DNA of 64,000 nucleotides from Streptomyces sp. P9-A2 (GTDB taxonomy: Bacteria; Actinomycetota; Actinomycetes; Streptomycetales; Streptomycetaceae). Both the position numbers and the translations under genes were made by a program. Shown piece by piece: positions 17,655-27,489 of this stretch. The number at the start of each line of letters is the position of its first letter. Position 1 is the stretch's first letter. The notes under the pieces were generated by a model. It did no database searches and was not told where the DNA came from. It saw nothing but the letters and a program-made list of their open reading frames with translations. The DNA lies in contig NZ_JAZIFX010000001.1 in NCBI RefSeq assembly GCF_036634175.1, forward strand, positions 5,456,001-5,520,000, in the 5' to 3' direction.

Positions 17655-20128
17655 TACTGGCAGGCCTCGCAGGACTCGGGGTTCTCAAGGGAGCAGGCGA
17701 CGGCTTCGGGGTCGGCGGCCGACTGCGGGGTGGGGACAGGGGTGGGGACGGGGCCGGTGGCGGCAGCGGTCTGCGCCTGGGCCGCGCGGGCGATGCGGGT
17801 CGCCGGCCGGGAGCGCAGGTAGTACGTGGTCTTCAGGCCCCGCTTCCAGGCGTAGGCGTACATCGAGGAGAGCTTGCCGATGGTCGGCGTCTCCATGAAC
17901 AGGTTCAGCGACTGCGACTGGTCCAGGAACGGGGTGCGGTCGGCGGCCATGTCGATCAGGGCGCGCTGCGGTACCTCCCACGCGGTGCGGTACAGGCCGC
18001 GCACCTCCTCGGGGATCCAGGTGAAGTCCTGCACCGAGCCGCCCGCCTCGCGCAGCGCCTCGCGGGTCCGCGCGTCCCACACGCCCAGCCGCTTCAGGTC
18101 GTTCACCAGATACGAGTTGACCTGGAGGAACTCGCCGGACAGCGTCTCGCGCTTGAACAGGTTGGACACCTGCGGCTCGATGCACTCGTACACGCCGGCG
18201 ATGGACGCGATGGTGGCGGTCGGCGCGATCGCCAGCAGCAGCGAGTTGCGCATGCCGACGGAGGCGATACGTTCGCGCAGCGCCGCCCAGCGCTCGGGCC
18301 AGACGAGTTCGGTGTCGTAGTGGTCGGGGTGCAGCACGCCCCGGGCGGCGCGCGTCAGCTCCCAGGCCGGCAGGGGGCCGACGGGAGTCCCCGCTGCTCC
18401 GGAGCCCGCCCCGGAGTCCGCCTCGGAGTCCGTCGCGGGCGTTCGGGGGCGCGCGGCGAGGTCGGCGGAGGTCTCGTACGCGGCGAGCATGACGCGCTCG
18501 GCGATCCGGGTGGAGAGCCGCCGGGCCCCGGGGGAGTCGAAGGGCAGGCGCAGGGCGAAGAAGACGTCCTGGAGGCCCATCACCCCCAGCCCCACCGGGC
18601 GCCAGCGCGCGTTGGAACGGCCCGCCTGCTCGGTCGGGTAGAAGTTGATGTCCACGACCCGGTCGAGGAAGGTGACGGCCGTGCGCACGGTCTCGTCCAG
18701 CCGCTCCCAGTCCAGGTCACCGGCCGCCGGGTCGACGAGCGCGCCGAGGTTGACCGAGCCCAGGTTGCACACCGCTGTCTCCCCGTCGCTGGTGACCTCG
18801 AGGATCTCCGTGCACAGGTTGGAGGAGTGGACGACGTGGCCGGGCTCGGCGGTCTGGTTGGCGGTGCGGTTGGCGGCGTCCTTGAACGTCATCCAGCCGT
18901 TGCCGGTCTGGGCGAGGGTCCGCATCATGCGCCCGTACAGTTCCCGGGCGGGGATCGTCTTGCGCGCCAGGCCCGCGGCCTCGGCGGCCCGGTAGGCCGC
19001 GTCGAACTCCTCGCCCCACAGGTCGACCAGGTCCGGGACGTCGGACGGGGAGAACAGAGACCAGACGGCGTCGGTGTCGACCCGGCGCATGAACTCGTCC
19101 GGCACCCAGTGCGCGAGGTTCAGGTTGTGCGTACGGCGGGCGTCCTCACCGGTGTTGTCACGCAGCTCCAGGAACTCCTCGATGTCCGAGTGCCAGGTCT
19201 CCAGGTAGACCGCCGCCGCGCCCTTGCGCCGGCCGCCCTGGTTCACGGCGGCGACGGAGGCGTCCAGGGTCTTCAGGAACGGGACGATGCCGTTGGAGTG
19301 CCCGTTGGTGCCGCGGATCAGCGAGCCCCGGGAGCGGATGCGGGAGTAGGCCAGGCCGATGCCGCCGGCGTGCTTGGAGAGGCGGGCCACCTGGTGGTAG
19401 CGGTCGTAGAGGGAGTCCAGCTCGTCCTTGGGGGAGTCGAGGAGGTAGCAGGAGGACATCTGGGGGTGCCGGGTACCGGAGTTGAACAGGGTGGGGGAGG
19501 AGGGCAGGTACTCCAGGCGGCTCATCAGGCCGTACAGCGCGGCGACCTCGTCCACCGAGCGGGGGGTGCCGTCCTCGGCGAGACCGGCGGCGACCCGCAG
19601 CAGGAAGTGCTGCGGCGCCTCGAGGACCTTGCGGGTGACCGGATGCCGCAGCAGATAGCGGCTGTACAGGGTGCGCAGCCCGAAGTAGCCGAAGCGGTCG
19701 TCCGCGCGGGGGTCGATCAGCGCGTCCAGACGGTCCGGGTGCAGCCGGACGAACTCGGCGGTCCGGTCCGCGATGAGGCCCTCGCGGTGCCCGGCGGCGA
19801 TCGACGAGGTGAACGACGTGACACCCTGCGAGGCGGCCTCGGCGTGGAGGCCGAGGGTCAGCAGCCGGGCGGCGAGCCGGGAGTAGACGGGGTCCTCGGA
19901 GATGAGCCCGGCCGCCGCCTCGGTGGCCAGCTCCCGCAGTTCGGCCTCGTCCGCACGGGCGGACCGGCCGCGCAGCGCGGCGGCGGCGACCCGGCCGGGG
20001 TCGGCGGCGGGGAGGTCGGCGGTCAGCCCGGTCAGGGTCCGCAGCAGCGCGGCACCGGGGCCGTCGTTCGCGTCGCTCATGTCGGTCACGGCGACCGCTG
20101 AAGCAGGATCGGCTGGCGCGATGGTCAC
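17654..20128 (-). CDS. nrdA: Class Ia ribonucleotide reductase, catalytic subunit
   Basis: An 824-residue R1 protein that reduces NDPs to dNDPs. Active-site elements visible: SSCYLL and the later CNLGSVNL (redox Cys pair), SSNLCTEILEV (Asn-Cys-Glu with the thiyl cysteine), KTTYYLRSR (radical-transfer Tyr pair), and a C-terminal CEACQ shuttle. The start is the GTG at 20128 behind GAGGGAGAG. I see no N-terminal ATP-cone (the usual overall-activity site). Expression is predicted to be shut off by cobalamin through the leader riboswitch and by NrdR at tandem boxes, so that the B12-dependent class II enzyme is used when B12 is available. Confidence 0.94.
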   Translation of the reverse strand: MTIAPADPASAVAVTDMSDANDGPGAALLRTLTGLTADLPAADPGRVAAAALRGRSARADEAELRELATEAAAGLISEDPVYSRLAARLLTLGLHAEAASQGVTSFTSSIAAGHREGLIADRTAEFVRLHPDRLDALIDPRADDRFGYFGLRTLYSRYLLRHPVTRKVLEAPQHFLLRVAAGLAEDGTPRSVDEVAALYGLMSRLEYLPSSPTLFNSGTRHPQMSSCYLLDSPKDELDSLYDRYHQVARLSKHAGGIGLAYSRIRSRGSLIRGTNGHSNGIVPFLKTLDASVAAVNQGGRRKGAAAVYLETWHSDIEEFLELRDNTGEDARRTHNLNLAHWVPDEFMRRVDTDAVWSLFSPSDVPDLVDLWGEEFDAAYRAAEAAGLARKTIPARELYGRMMRTLAQTGNGWMTFKDAANRTANQTAEPGHVVHSSNLCTEILEVTSDGETAVCNLGSVNLGALVDPAAGDLDWERLDETVRTAVTFLDRVVDINFYPTEQAGRSNARWRPVGLGVMGLQDVFFALRLPFDSPGARRLSTRIAERVMLAAYETSADLAARPRTPATDSEADSGAGSGAAGTPVGPLPAWELTRAARGVLHPDHYDTELVWPERWAALRERIASVGMRNSLLLAIAPTATIASIAGVYECIEPQVSNLFKRETLSGEFLQVNSYLVNDLKRLGVWDARTREALREAGGSVQDFTWIPEEVRGLYRTAWEVPQRALIDMAADRTPFLDQSQSLNLFMETPTIGKLSSMYAYAWKRGLKTTYYLRSRPATRIARAAQAQTAAATGPVPTPVPTPQSAADPEAVACSLENPESCEACQ

Positions 20129-20195
20129 GTGGGGCTCTCCCTCGCTCGGCACGGGGCCTCGGCGAGGGCAGGGGGCAGCACACGGGCACGCGAAC

Positions 20196-20230
20196 GGGCC
20201 TCGCGTCCACCGGCCCATTCCGCGAGGCCC
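20196..20230 (-). promoter_or_regulatory. Expression-platform hairpin of the nrdA leader
   Basis: GGGCCTCGCG and CGCGAGGCCC form a perfect 10-bp stem between the B12 aptamer and the nrdA start. It is the likely terminator or sequestering stem through which ligand binding silences nrdAB. No U-tract follows, so the mode of control is uncertain. Confidence 0.6.
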
Positions 20231-20262
20231 GGACGTCAGACACCCGGGCCGGACGGCCGGGC

Positions 20263-20383
20263 GCACTGTCGGCAGGTCCTCGGACTGAAGCCCGTGCGGG
20301 CACGCGGAAAACGCGAACACGCACAAGTACACCGTTGCGGGACAGTTCCGGATTCGCACCGGATTCCCCTGCGGCGACAGCGA
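20263..20383 (-). ncRNA. Cobalamin (B12) riboswitch upstream of nrdAB
   Basis: On the minus strand the conserved core reads GGGGAATCCGGTGCGAATCC, then CCCGCAACGGTG, and ends with the B12 box AGTCCGAGGACCTGCC. The closing stem is CGCTGTCG with CGACAGTG. This is the canonical aptamer order. A B12 riboswitch controlling nrdABS is established in S. coelicolor. Confidence 0.93.
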
Positions 20384-20390
20384 GCATGAG

Positions 20391-20436
20391 CATACATCTT
20401 GTGCCGGGTGCTTTCGGCATGCCCATATCTTGTGTC
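20391..20436 (-). promoter_or_regulatory. Tandem NrdR-like boxes
   Basis: Two related 16-mers read on the minus strand as ACACAAGATATGGGCA (about 20421-20436) and GGCACAAGATGTATGC (about 20391-20406). Their starts are about 30 bp apart, close to three helical turns. Both resemble the NrdR box (acaCwAtATaTwgtgt). They lie just upstream of the riboswitch, where the nrdA promoter should be. Confidence 0.75.
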
Positions 20437-20470
20437 TCGGTGGGTGCTGCGGCGTAGAGTCGGCGTGGTG

Positions 20471-21049
20471 TCAGAGCGTCAGCTCGTAGGTGAGCAGCGT
20501 GATGTCGTCCAGATGCGGAACAGGGTTCCGGTGCCGCCCGGGAGAGCGGACGAAACCGAGACGCTCGTAGACGCGGTGGGCCGCACGCATCGTCCGCCGG
20601 GTCGGCAGCACGATCCGTACGCACCCCTCCGTGGCCCGTGCCCGGTCGGCACAGGCGCGGACGAGCGCCTCCCCGACACCCCGGCGCCGGGCGGCGCGGG
20701 TGACCGCGAGCATCCGGATCTCCGCCTCGCCGGGTCCGGCGATGTCGGCCGTCGGCCCGCCGCGCGGTACGAGCGTCACCCCGACCGGCACTCTCCGCGC
20801 GTCGTTCGCCTCCGCTGTGCCGTCCGCCTCCGCCGCCGTGCCGTCCGCCGCCCGGTAAAGCGACCCGGTCCCCTCCACGGCGACCGGTACCTCGGCGGCC
20901 GCGGCCCGCCCGGCGACGTTCCTGAGCTCACTGAGGTACGCGTCGCTCTCCCCGAAGTCGAGCAGCCCGTCGCGCAGGTAGGCCTGCGCGGTGATCTCAC
21001 CGAGCTCCTCGGACTCGTACGGCTCCACCGGCCGGATGACGATGTCCAC
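20471..21049 (-). CDS. GNAT-family N-acetyltransferase
   Basis: About 192 residues in the GNAT fold. The acetyl-CoA loop is RRRGVGEALVRAC, preceded by the strand EIRMLAVTRAA; the C-terminal part (AAHRVYERLGFVRSPGRHRN) is typical. A variable Ala/Glu-rich insert (AADGTAAEADGTAEAND) lies before the acetyl-CoA loop. I chose the GTG at 21049 next to the first beta strand (DIVIRP); a GTG at 21079 is an alternative. It is read towards the nrdA leader, and its substrate cannot be predicted. Confidence 0.8.
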   Translation of the reverse strand: MDIVIRPVEPYESEELGEITAQAYLRDGLLDFGESDAYLSELRNVAGRAAAAEVPVAVEGTGSLYRAADGTAAEADGTAEANDARRVPVGVTLVPRGGPTADIAGPGEAEIRMLAVTRAARRRGVGEALVRACADRARATEGCVRIVLPTRRTMRAAHRVYERLGFVRSPGRHRNPVPHLDDITLLTYELTL

Positions 21050-21128
21050 GGGGCGAGTGTGCCCCACGGGTACGGCCACGGGCCGCCGGACGTCTCCGGC
21101 GGCCCGTTGCCGTACCCCACGTACCGCG

Positions 21129-22787
21129 TCAGTGCTTGCCGTCGGTGGTGGTGTCGGCCGCGTCGGTGGTGTCGGCCGTGTCCAGGGGCAGTTCGGTGCT
21201 GACGCCCGGATCGCCCGCGTCCGCCGTGTAGTCCTGCGGCCGGGTCTCGTCGATGCCCTCGGGCGCCTTGACGGCCTTCAGGACGAAGGTCAGGCCGATC
21301 GTGACCAGGGCGTTGAGCACGAAGGCGGTGAGGCCGATGTAGCCGATCTCGCCGATGCCCGGGATCTCGTCCGACGAACCGCCGAAGTGCTTCTGCGTCG
21401 GCGAGGCCACCCCGTACGCCGCGACCGTGCCGTAGACCATGCCGACCGCCCAGCCCGCGAGCAGCGCCCAGCGGTGGAACCAGCGGGTGAACAGGCCGCC
21501 CACCAGGGCGGGGAAGGTCTGCAGGATCCAGATGCCGCCAAGGAGCTGGAAGTTGATGGCGACCGTCTTGTCCATGGTGAGGACGAAGGCCAGCGCGCCG
21601 ACCTTCACGAGCAGCGAGACCACCTTGGAGACCTTGGTCTCCTGCGCGGGTGTCGCGTCGGGCTTGATGAAGTCCTTGTAGATGTTGCGGGTGAACAGGT
21701 TCGCGGCCGCGATCGACATGATCGCCGCGGGCACCAGCGCCCCGATGCCGATGGCGGCGAAGGCCACGCCGGCGAACCAGGCCGGGAACATGTTCTCGAA
21801 CAACTGCGGGATCGCCAGCTGCCCGTTGCTGACCTCGACCCCGGCCGCGATCGCCATGAAGCCGAGCAGTGCCAGCAGACCCAGCATCAGCGAGTACAGC
21901 GGCAGGAGCGTGGTGTTGCGGCGGATCACCTCACGGCTGCGCGAGGACAGCGTCGCGGTGATCGAGTGCGGGTACATGAACAGCGCGAGCGCCGAACCCA
22001 ACGCCAGCGTGGCGTAGGTCCATTGCCCCGCCTCACCCGGGACCAGCGAACCGCGCGGCGCGCCCGTGGCCGGGTTGGTCTCGCTGTACGCCTCGCTCGC
22101 CCTGGCGAAGATGTCGTCGAAGCCGCCCAGCTTGATCGGGATGTAGATGATCGCCACCGCGATGACGAGGTAGATCAGCGTGTCCTTCACGAACGCGATC
22201 AGCGCGGGGGCCCGCAGGCCCGACGAGTACGTGTACGCCGCCAGCACACCGAAGGCGATCAGCAGCGGCAGGTCCTTGACGAACCAGTTGGTGTCCTCGC
22301 CGCCGCCGACGCCCATCACGTCCAGCACGGCCTGGATACCGACCAGCTGGAGCGCGATGTACGGCATCGTCGCCAGGATGCCGGTGACCGCCACCGCCAG
22401 CGACAGCCCCTTCGAGCCGAACCGGCCGCGCACGAAGTCGGACGTCGTCACATAGCCGTGCTTGTGCGACACCGACCACAGTCGGGGCAGGAAGGTGAAG
22501 ATCAGCGGGTAGACGAGGATGGTGTACGGCACGGCGAAGAAGCCCGCCGCGCCCGCCGCGTAGATCGCCGCCGGTACGGCCACGAAGGTGTACGCGGTGT
22601 ACAGGTCGCCGCCGAGCAGGAACCAGGTGACCCAGGTACCGAACGACCGTCCGCCCAGGCCCCATTCGTCGAGGCTGTGCTCGTTCGCCGCCTTGCGCCA
22701 GCGAGCGGCCAGAAAACCCATCGCCGTGACGAGGACGAAGAAGAAGATGAAGACGGCGAGGGCCACGCCGTTCACGCCGTCGTTCAT
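21129..22787 (-). CDS. mctP: Sodium:solute symporter (SSS family), MctP-like
   Basis: A 552-residue protein of the SLC5/SSS family with about 13 hydrophobic helices. Typical elements include GGRSFGTWVTWFLLGGDLYT near the N-terminus and FMYPHSITATLSSRSREVIR in the middle. The closest remembered relatives are monocarboxylate (lactate, pyruvate, alanine) permeases. The C-terminus is hydrophilic and Asp/Thr-rich (TADTTDAADTTTDG). The start overlaps the DUF3311 stop by 4 nt, the usual two-gene arrangement for this transporter class. Confidence 0.85.
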   Translation of the reverse strand: MNDGVNGVALAVFIFFFVLVTAMGFLAARWRKAANEHSLDEWGLGGRSFGTWVTWFLLGGDLYTAYTFVAVPAAIYAAGAAGFFAVPYTILVYPLIFTFLPRLWSVSHKHGYVTTSDFVRGRFGSKGLSLAVAVTGILATMPYIALQLVGIQAVLDVMGVGGGEDTNWFVKDLPLLIAFGVLAAYTYSSGLRAPALIAFVKDTLIYLVIAVAIIYIPIKLGGFDDIFARASEAYSETNPATGAPRGSLVPGEAGQWTYATLALGSALALFMYPHSITATLSSRSREVIRRNTTLLPLYSLMLGLLALLGFMAIAAGVEVSNGQLAIPQLFENMFPAWFAGVAFAAIGIGALVPAAIMSIAAANLFTRNIYKDFIKPDATPAQETKVSKVVSLLVKVGALAFVLTMDKTVAINFQLLGGIWILQTFPALVGGLFTRWFHRWALLAGWAVGMVYGTVAAYGVASPTQKHFGGSSDEIPGIGEIGYIGLTAFVLNALVTIGLTFVLKAVKAPEGIDETRPQDYTADAGDPGVSTELPLDTADTTDAADTTTDGKH

Positions 22788-23050
22788 CGCCGCGCACCGC
22801 CCTTCGCCGCCGCGCGGGCCCGCTGGTCACGCTGCCACAGCTTGTACGCGATCGCTGTCAGCGTGGCGGAGATCGGCACCCACAGCATCTGGTACCAGTA
22901 GAAGAACGGGATGCCGATGAAGGCGGGGTCGGTCTTCGCGTACGAGCCGACCCACAGCATGGCCACGAACGGTGCTAAAAGACAGACGCCGATGACGACG
23001 CGCGTGGGCGTCACCACCGGACCTCTGCTGGAATCTGGGGCTTGCGACAT
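22784..23050 (-). CDS. DUF3311 small membrane subunit
   Basis: An 88-residue protein with two predicted membrane helices (VVIGVCLLAPFVAMLWVGSY and FYWYQMLWVPISATLTAIAY) and a basic C-terminus. This is the DUF3311 pattern, typically found immediately upstream of SSS-family transporters, and the ATGA overlap with mctP fits. It is probably an accessory subunit of that transporter. The gene is the first of its operon, and dasR follows downstream on the same strand after about 320 bp. Confidence 0.85.
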   Translation of the reverse strand: MSQAPDSSRGPVVTPTRVVIGVCLLAPFVAMLWVGSYAKTDPAFIGIPFFYWYQMLWVPISATLTAIAYKLWQRDQRARAAAKGGARR

Positions 23051-23320
23051 CGAACGACTCCGTCCCCTCGCTGATCGCCTGCGCTGCGCAAGGCGCAGGA
23101 AATCTAGGTCAGCGCCGGAGCAGGGCGGAACCCCTCGTGGGGATTGCGTACTTAAACTCCACGGAAGGCTGACCCGAGAGCGGTGGATTCTCCATCAACC
23201 GTCCGGCTTGTGCTGTTCCGCCCACGACCCGCCACCGCCTCCCCGGGCGCTCCGGGCTGCGGGGGCCGGCTGCGGGAACCGGCGGTGAGGTCCGGCGGTG
23301 GGTGGGGTCCGGCTTCGGGA

Positions 23321-24233
<913 letters not shown>

Positions 24234-24308
24234 GTGGCCGCCCGGGGCGTGGCGGCCACGGGCGGCCCGGAACCGGGGAGCGGAGCGAGGAGTGCGCGGG
24301 GCCTCCGG

Positions 24309-25094
24309 TCAGATCCCCTGCCAGTCCGGCTTGCCGGCGTAGGTGTACCGGAAGTAGTCCGCGAACTTGAGCTTGGACGCGGCGGCCTCGTCGACGACGA
24401 CCGTGGCGTGCGGGTGCAACTGCAGCGCGGACGCCGGGCACACCGCGGCCAGCGGACCCTCGACGGTCGCGGCGACCGCCTCCGCCTTGCCCTCACCGGT
24501 GGCGAGCAGGACCAGGTGGCGGGCCTCCAGGATGGTGCCGATGCCCTGGGTGATGACATGGTGCGGGACCTGGTCGACGTCGCCGCCGAAGAAGCGCGCG
24601 TTGTCCACCCGGGTCTGCTCGGTCAGCGTCTTGATCCGGGTGCGCGAGACGAGCGAGGAGCACGGCTCGTTGAACCCGATGTGCCCGTCCGTCCCGATGC
24701 CGAGCAGCTGCAGGTCGACGCCGCCGGCCTCGGCCAGCGCCCTGTCGTACGCCTCGCACGCGGCCCGTACGTCCTCGGACGTGCCGTCGGGGCCCATGAA
24801 GGCGTCCATGCCGATGCCGAGCGGCTCCAGGACCTCGCGCCGGAGCACCGAGCGGTAGGACTCCGGGTGGTCGGCGGGCAGTCCCACGTACTCGTCGAGC
24901 TGGGCGATCCTCGCCCGGGAGGTGTCCACAGCGCCGGAGCGCACCTGGGCCGTCAGTGCCTCGTAGACGGGCAGGGGCGTCGAGCCGGTGGCCACGCCGA
25001 GCAGGGCGTCGGGGGTGTGCCGCAGGAGATCCGCCATGGCCCCGGCGATGAGTGCGCCGCCGGCCTTGGCGTCCGGAACGATGACAACTTCCAC
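24309..25094 (-). CDS. nagB: Glucosamine-6-phosphate deaminase
   Basis: A 261-residue enzyme converting glucosamine-6-phosphate to fructose-6-phosphate and ammonia, the step that consumes the DasR inducer. Signatures: the substrate loop GVATGSTPLPVY, the general-base region IAQLDEYVGL, and the catalytic GTDGHIGFNEP. The length is close to E. coli NagB (266). A DasR operator sits 66-81 bp before the start, consistent with the known repression of nagB by DasR. Confidence 0.96.
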   Translation of the reverse strand: MEVVIVPDAKAGGALIAGAMADLLRHTPDALLGVATGSTPLPVYEALTAQVRSGAVDTSRARIAQLDEYVGLPADHPESYRSVLRREVLEPLGIGMDAFMGPDGTSEDVRAACEAYDRALAEAGGVDLQLLGIGTDGHIGFNEPCSSLVSRTRIKTLTEQTRVDNARFFGGDVDQVPHHVITQGIGTILEARHLVLLATGEGKAEAVAATVEGPLAAVCPASALQLHPHATVVVDEAAASKLKFADYFRYTYAGKPDWQGI

Positions 25095-25159
25095 GCTGAG
25101 CCTGCCGTTCTGGGAGGGGACTTGTCTGGGGCGGGCCCCGTAGGGGAGCGGGGCAGCCG

Positions 25160-25175
25160 TGTGGTTTAGACCAAT
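25160..25175. promoter_or_regulatory. DasR operator (dre) upstream of nagB
   Basis: TGTGGTTTAGACCAAT contains the palindrome TGGT-TTAG-ACCA, one substitution from the dre core. Its position just upstream of nagB fits promoter blockage. Confidence 0.85.
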
Positions 25176-25418
25176 TTCAATCTAACAGAGCGGAGAGTCC
25201 GCTCCCGGGCGAAGGCGGCGGCGTTTCCCGCGGGAGTCCGCTCCCGGCCCCCTCCCGGCCCCCTCCCGGCGTCCCGGTGCGGGGCGGTCGCGGCCCGCCG
25301 ACCGGAATGACCATACGATCCCGTTCCCCGGCGCACGCTTGCGGGATAGGGTGCGTGGCGTGTGCCCGCTCACCCCTTGCCCCGCTCACTCGTTGTCCCG
25401 ATGGTCGCGTGAGCATGC

Positions 25419-25446
25419 GATCACATGATCGCACGATCGCGTGATC
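25419..25446. repeat. GATC tetranucleotides phased every 8 bp
   Basis: GATC occurs at 25419, 25427, 25435 and 25443, exactly 8 bp apart, with purine/pyrimidine alternation between, and is followed by an A-rich tract (GCGAAAAAAGACAACAATG). It lies in the 653-bp gap between nagB and the kinase gene. Purpose unknown; an operator array or slippage product is possible. Confidence 0.8.
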
Positions 25447-25492
25447 GCGAAAAAAGACAACAATGAACAGTCTCCGACACGTGGACACGGGT

Positions 25493-25508
25493 AGTGGTCT
25501 AGTCCACA
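25493..25508. promoter_or_regulatory. Third DasR operator (dre), orphan
   Basis: AGTGGTCTAGTCCACA matches the dre consensus with few changes, and includes the full TGGTCTAG half. It is 240 bp before the PdtaS-like kinase and 400 bp before nagB, pointing to the kinase promoter or a distal nagB element. Confidence 0.75.
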
Positions 25509-25747
25509 ATGCGTAACAGTGCAGCGCACGCAAGCCTGCCTTCCCCGCACAGGAAGGCGGACCGAGGACCCGGAGCTCTCTGCCCTGACTGCCCCGGATC
25601 CTCATCCCTCGGCCGAACGGGACCGCACACCCCGCGGCCGATGTCGCTCCGGGCTGCGGTGCCGGGAGGGCTGAGGGTCCCTCTCAGGCGCCGCGGCCCG
25701 CGGGTGCTTCCGGGGTAGGGTGCGACGTCCCGGGTACGCTCGCTGAC

Positions 25748-27223
25748 GTGCCCTCCATGAACGAACTCGTACACCAGCACACCGCTCTCGACGAATCCGA
25801 TCTCGAGTGGCTCCATCTGCTGGTCTCGGAGTGGCAGCTGCTCTCCGACCTCTCCTTCGCCGACCTGGTCCTGTGGGTCCCCACCCGTGACGGCACCCGC
25901 TATGTCTCCGTCGCCCAGATGCGGCCCAACACCGGCCCGACCTCGTACCAGGACGACATGGTCGGCCATCTCGTCCCGCGCGGTCGCCGCCCCATGCTGG
26001 ACGCGGCCCTGGACGAGGGGCGGATCGTGCGCGAGGGCGATCCGGAGTGGCGCGAGGAGGTGCCGGTACGCGTCGAGTCCATTCCCGTACGGCGGGAGGG
26101 CCGCGTACTCGGGGTCATCGCGCGCAACACCAACCTGCTCACCGTGCGTACTCCCAGCCGGCTGGAGCTCACCTACCTTCAGAGCGCCTCCGACCTCGCG
26201 CAGATGATCGCGGCCGGTACCTTCCCGATCGCGAACCAGCAGCTCGACATGGACGCGCTGCCCCGTGTGGGGGACGGACTGATCCGGCTCGACGCCGAGG
26301 GGGTCGTCCAGTACGCCTCCCCGAACGCCCTGTCCGCCTACCACCGGATGGGTCTGGCGGCCGACCTGGTCGGCCACCATCTCGGCCGGACCACCGCCGA
26401 ACTGGCGCCTTCCCGCGGGCCGGTGGACGAGGCGCTGGAGAAGGTCGCCAGCGGCTGGGCGCCGCGCGAGTTCGAGATCGAGGCGCCCGGCGGGGTGATC
26501 CAGTTCCGGGCGATCCCGCTCAAGCCGAAGGGAACCCGCATCGGTTCGCTGGTCCTGCTCCGGGACGTCACCGAACTTCGCCGCCGCGAACGGGAATTGA
26601 TCACCAAGGACGCGACCATCCGGGAGATCCACCACCGGGTGAAGAACAACCTTCAGACGGTGGCGGCACTGTTGCGCCTCCAGGCCCGGCGGATCGGCTC
26701 CGAGCGCGGCCGCGCGGCGCTGGAGGAGGCGGTGCGCCGGGTCGGTTCCATCGCGATCGTGCACGAGACGCTCTCCCAGAACCTGGACGAGCGGGTGGAG
26801 TTCGACGAGATCGCCGACCGTGTCCTGGCGATGGTCGCCGAGATCTCACCGGGCAAGGTCACCGGCCGACGCACCGGCCGCTTCGGCATACTCGACGCGG
26901 AGGTCGCCACCCCGCTGTCGATGGTGCTGACGGAGGTCCTGCAGAACGCCCTGGAGCACGGCTTCCGCGAGGGCGACACCGGCACGGTCGAGGTGACCGC
27001 GGTTCGCGGCGGCACCACCAGGGAGGCTCGTCTGCTGGTCACCGTCCAGGACGACGGCGTCGGCCTGCCCGAGGACTTCGACCCGCACACCGCCGGCAAC
27101 CTGGGGCTGCACATTGTACGGACCTTGGTCGAGGGTGAGCTGGGCGGCACTTTCGACATGGTGCCGGCCCCGGACGGGGGCGCGCGGGTGATCCTGGACG
27201 TGCCGGTGGCCATGGACAAGTAA
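25748..27223 (+). CDS. PdtaS-like sensor histidine kinase (GAF-PAS-HisKA_2-HATPase)
   Basis: A 491-residue soluble kinase. The N-terminal GAF-like domain starts near WLHLLVSEWQLLSDLSFADL, a PAS domain near VGDGLIRLDAEGVVQYASPN, the HisKA_2 phosphoacceptor is EIHHRVKNNLQTVAALLRLQ (His about residue 295), and the ATPase domain has the N box TEVLQNALEHGF and G box DDGVGLPEDF. This matches M. tuberculosis PdtaS, whose partner PdtaR is an RNA-binding antiterminator. The adjacent wblE parallels pdtaS-whiB1 in mycobacteria. The start is the GTG at 25748; an ATG at 25757 is possible. Confidence 0.88.
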   Translation: MPSMNELVHQHTALDESDLEWLHLLVSEWQLLSDLSFADLVLWVPTRDGTRYVSVAQMRPNTGPTSYQDDMVGHLVPRGRRPMLDAALDEGRIVREGDPEWREEVPVRVESIPVRREGRVLGVIARNTNLLTVRTPSRLELTYLQSASDLAQMIAAGTFPIANQQLDMDALPRVGDGLIRLDAEGVVQYASPNALSAYHRMGLAADLVGHHLGRTTAELAPSRGPVDEALEKVASGWAPREFEIEAPGGVIQFRAIPLKPKGTRIGSLVLLRDVTELRRRERELITKDATIREIHHRVKNNLQTVAALLRLQARRIGSERGRAALEEAVRRVGSIAIVHETLSQNLDERVEFDEIADRVLAMVAEISPGKVTGRRTGRFGILDAEVATPLSMVLTEVLQNALEHGFREGDTGTVEVTAVRGGTTREARLLVTVQDDGVGLPEDFDPHTAGNLGLHIVRTLVEGELGGTFDMVPAPDGGARVILDVPVAMDK

Positions 27224-27313
27224 CGAAGAGTGACGGGCGCCAGTGACGTGGAGCGGCGAGGCGGGCCGCGGGCACGGGTGGGTGACGTGGGTCCGTGATG
27301 TCGGCGAGCAGCG

Positions 27314-27348
27314 AAGAGCCCCGGACGGTTACCCGTCCGGGGCTCTTG
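27314..27348. terminator. Terminator between the kinase and wblE
   Basis: AAGAGCCCCGGACGG pairs with CCGTCCGGGGCTCTT around a short loop. It lies between convergent genes and can end both transcripts. Confidence 0.9.
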
Positions 27349-27489
27349 CTTGACTGATGGGTTCCCCTCCGGCTCGAGATGAGCCGGGACTCGGGGAGCA
27401 CCGGGGAACTGCGTGCTGCGGCTCGGGGGCGGGAGATGCGTACGCGCTGTACGCGCCGCCAAGCTCAGGCTGTCAGCAGGGGTGGGTTG

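Noticed and set aside
17642..20101. An 819-codon open frame antisense to nrdA
   Set aside because: Same cause; nrdA motifs on the minus strand are unambiguous.
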